In this document: in pieces, positions 63,008 through 64,000 of the stretch
Numbering within the stretch: the first letter of the stretch is position 1
Layout of the letters: each line of letters opens with the position of its first letter
Assembly (NCBI GenBank): GCA_040506705.1
Contig: JBEVWG010000057.1
Span: 1-64,000, forward strand
Direction: 5' to 3'
DNA from: Thiodiazotropha sp040506705
GTDB taxonomy: Bacteria; Pseudomonadota; Gammaproteobacteria; Chromatiales; Chromatiaceae
Length of the DNA stretch: 64,000 nucleotides
Notes under the pieces: generated by a model
The model's input: the letters and a program-made list of their open reading frames with translations, nothing else
Told to the model about the DNA's origin: nothing
Databases searched by the model: none
Made by a program: the position numbers and the translations under genes

Positions 63008-64000
63008 TTACTGTTTTGTTTTATATGGAGAGCTTTCAAGTAGATTTTTTCTATAATTCAATAATGCGGGGGCTTCTTGTTGCAAAAAATGCTCAATACC
63101 ATTGCTAAATTGAGGATCGACTATCGAATGATATGAGTAGGTCAGTGTCGGCAAAAACCCACGCCAGATTTTATGTTCCCCCTGAGCACCTGGTTCGAAT
63201 CGTTTCAGCCCCTGCTCGATTGCATAGGATATCCCCTGGTAGTAACAGGCTTCGAAATGGAGACTGTCATAGTGTTGCAGTGCCCCCCAATGGCGCCCAT
63301 AGAGCGTGGATTGACTGCGGTAGAGAATCGCACCGGCGACACAACGTGAGCCATCGTAGGCAAACACAAGAACGATCTGATCGCCCATATTTTGTGCGAT
63401 TTCCTGAAAAAAACCCTGATTTAAGGTTGGCAGACTGTAACGCTCCTCGAAGGTCTTACTGTAAAAGTGGGTAAATAGCGCCCATTCAGCCTCATTCACC
63501 TCATCTCCAGTGACCACACGAAAACGAATTTGGGAATCTGACACCTTCCTGCGTTCATGTCGGATATTTTTTCTGCGTTTGGCTGTCAAGCAGGACAAGA
63601 AATGGTCGAAGTCAGAATACCCGGGATTACTCCAATGAAACTGGACACCCAGGCGTTCAAACATGCCCATCGACTTTAAGGTCTCCCCCTCCTCCTTGGT
63701 GGTGAACAGCCAATGCATGGAAGATAGCCCCAACTCGTCTACCAAACCCAATGTTGCCTCTACCATCAGCCGCCTAACCTGCTCAATATCCGCATCAGGA
63801 TCAACCAATAAGCGATCTCCGTAGGCGGGTGTATAGGGTGTGGCACTGACCAGTTTCGGGTAATAATTCAATCCATTCCGCTGGTAGGCATCGGCCCAGG
63901 CATGGTCAAAAACAAACTCACCATATGAATTGTCCTTGATATAGAGCGGTGATAATCCAACCAACCGCCCTTGATCATGAATACTCAGATGTCGGGGGCG
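63008..64000 (-). CDS. GNAT-fold protein of the DUF482/FemAB-like family, 5' end outside window
   Basis: 331 residues seen; the frame is open to the window edge, so the start is missing. Family-like segments are GEFVFDHAWADAYQRNGLNYYPKL (residues split as GEFVFDHAWADAY and NGLNYYPKL), FHWSNPGYSDFDHFLSCL, KRRKNIRHERRKV, YYQGISYAIEQGLKRFEPGA and HKIWRGFLPTLTYSYH. They match the peptidogalycan recognition/GNAT family PF04339 (DUF482), whose reaction is unproven. A possible TTG start at 63964 would leave out conserved upstream residues. It is upstream of iscR, on the same strand, with a 150-base spacer that carries the IscR-like boxes. Confidence 0.85.
   Translation of the reverse strand, partial: RPRHLSIHDQGRLVGLSPLYIKDNSYGEFVFDHAWADAYQRNGLNYYPKLVSATPYTPAYGDRLLVDPDADIEQVRRLMVEATLGLVDELGLSSMHWLFTTKEEGETLKSMGMFERLGVQFHWSNPGYSDFDHFLSCLTAKRRKNIRHERRKVSDSQIRFRVVTGDEVNEAEWALFTHFYSKTFEERYSLPTLNQGFFQEIAQNMGDQIVLVFAYDGSRCVAGAILYRSQSTLYGRHWGALQHYDSLHFEACYYQGISYAIEQGLKRFEPGAQGEHKIWRGFLPTLTYSYHSIVDPQFSNGIEHFLQQEAPALLNYRKNLLESSPYKTKQ

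Overview
The window looks like a chromosomal stretch of a gammaproteobacterial, probably sulfur-oxidising bacterium (Chromatiales-like; a relative of Sedimenticola or Candidatus Thiodiazotropha would fit). This is inference from gene content: a Sat-type ATP sulfurylase of the kind used with reverse Dsr sulfur oxidation, gammaproteobacterial RecBCD, TmcA, HrpA, PrmB and IscR, HypF, proton-pumping transhydrogenase, and an exosortase-linked (PrsK/PrsR/PrsT) exopolysaccharide locus beside a type II secretion operon. No rRNA, tRNA, CRISPR array or transposase gene was seen.

Layout. 1-5877 (minus strand): a surface-protein region holding two paralogous secreted proteins (one cut by the window edge), a lipoprotein with two Ig-like domains and a long repeat propeller, and a stand-alone RepB-type primase domain. 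6086-10620 (minus): AmmeMemoRadiSam proteins B and S, then HypF. 10799-12994 (plus): tmcA with a non-canonical start. 13047-14507 (minus): a B12-dependent type radical SAM protein. 14652-17045: a tiny acidic gene with strong promoter and operator, a horizontally acquired vapBC toxin-antitoxin pair inserted between two copies of the sat 3' end, and intact sat. 17414-26002 (minus): recC-recB-recD operon. 26148-31720: HDOD protein, small unknown, DUF1631 plus PilZ pair, lytic transglycosylase, YchJ. 32102-36040: hrpA. 36265-39121: pntA-pntAB-pntB transhydrogenase operon. 39640-47814 (minus): prsK-prsR-prsT, polysaccharide export lipoprotein and tyrosine autokinase. 48417-59344 (plus): type II secretion operon gspGHIJKLMN-D-E-F plus a Sel1-like lipoprotein. 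59463-64000 (minus): hemN, a small unknown, prmB, iscR and a partial GNAT-like protein.

How it works together. The prs and gsp blocks diverge from one roughly 600-base control region and together build the cell envelope and exterior: the two-component pair PrsK/PrsR would control exopolysaccharide genes, while GspD-N exports folded proteins. The surface-protein cluster at the left end could supply exported cargo, but nothing in the sequence proves that. Sat, PntAB, HypF, HemN and IscR fit an energy metabolism based on reduced sulfur or hydrogen with low-oxygen phases. The most unusual items are the 168-base duplication of the sat tail around vapBC, the small palindrome-controlled gene beside it, the lone primase domain among surface-protein genes, tmcA without a standard start codon, and a 37-base stem-loop repeat found 32 kb apart.
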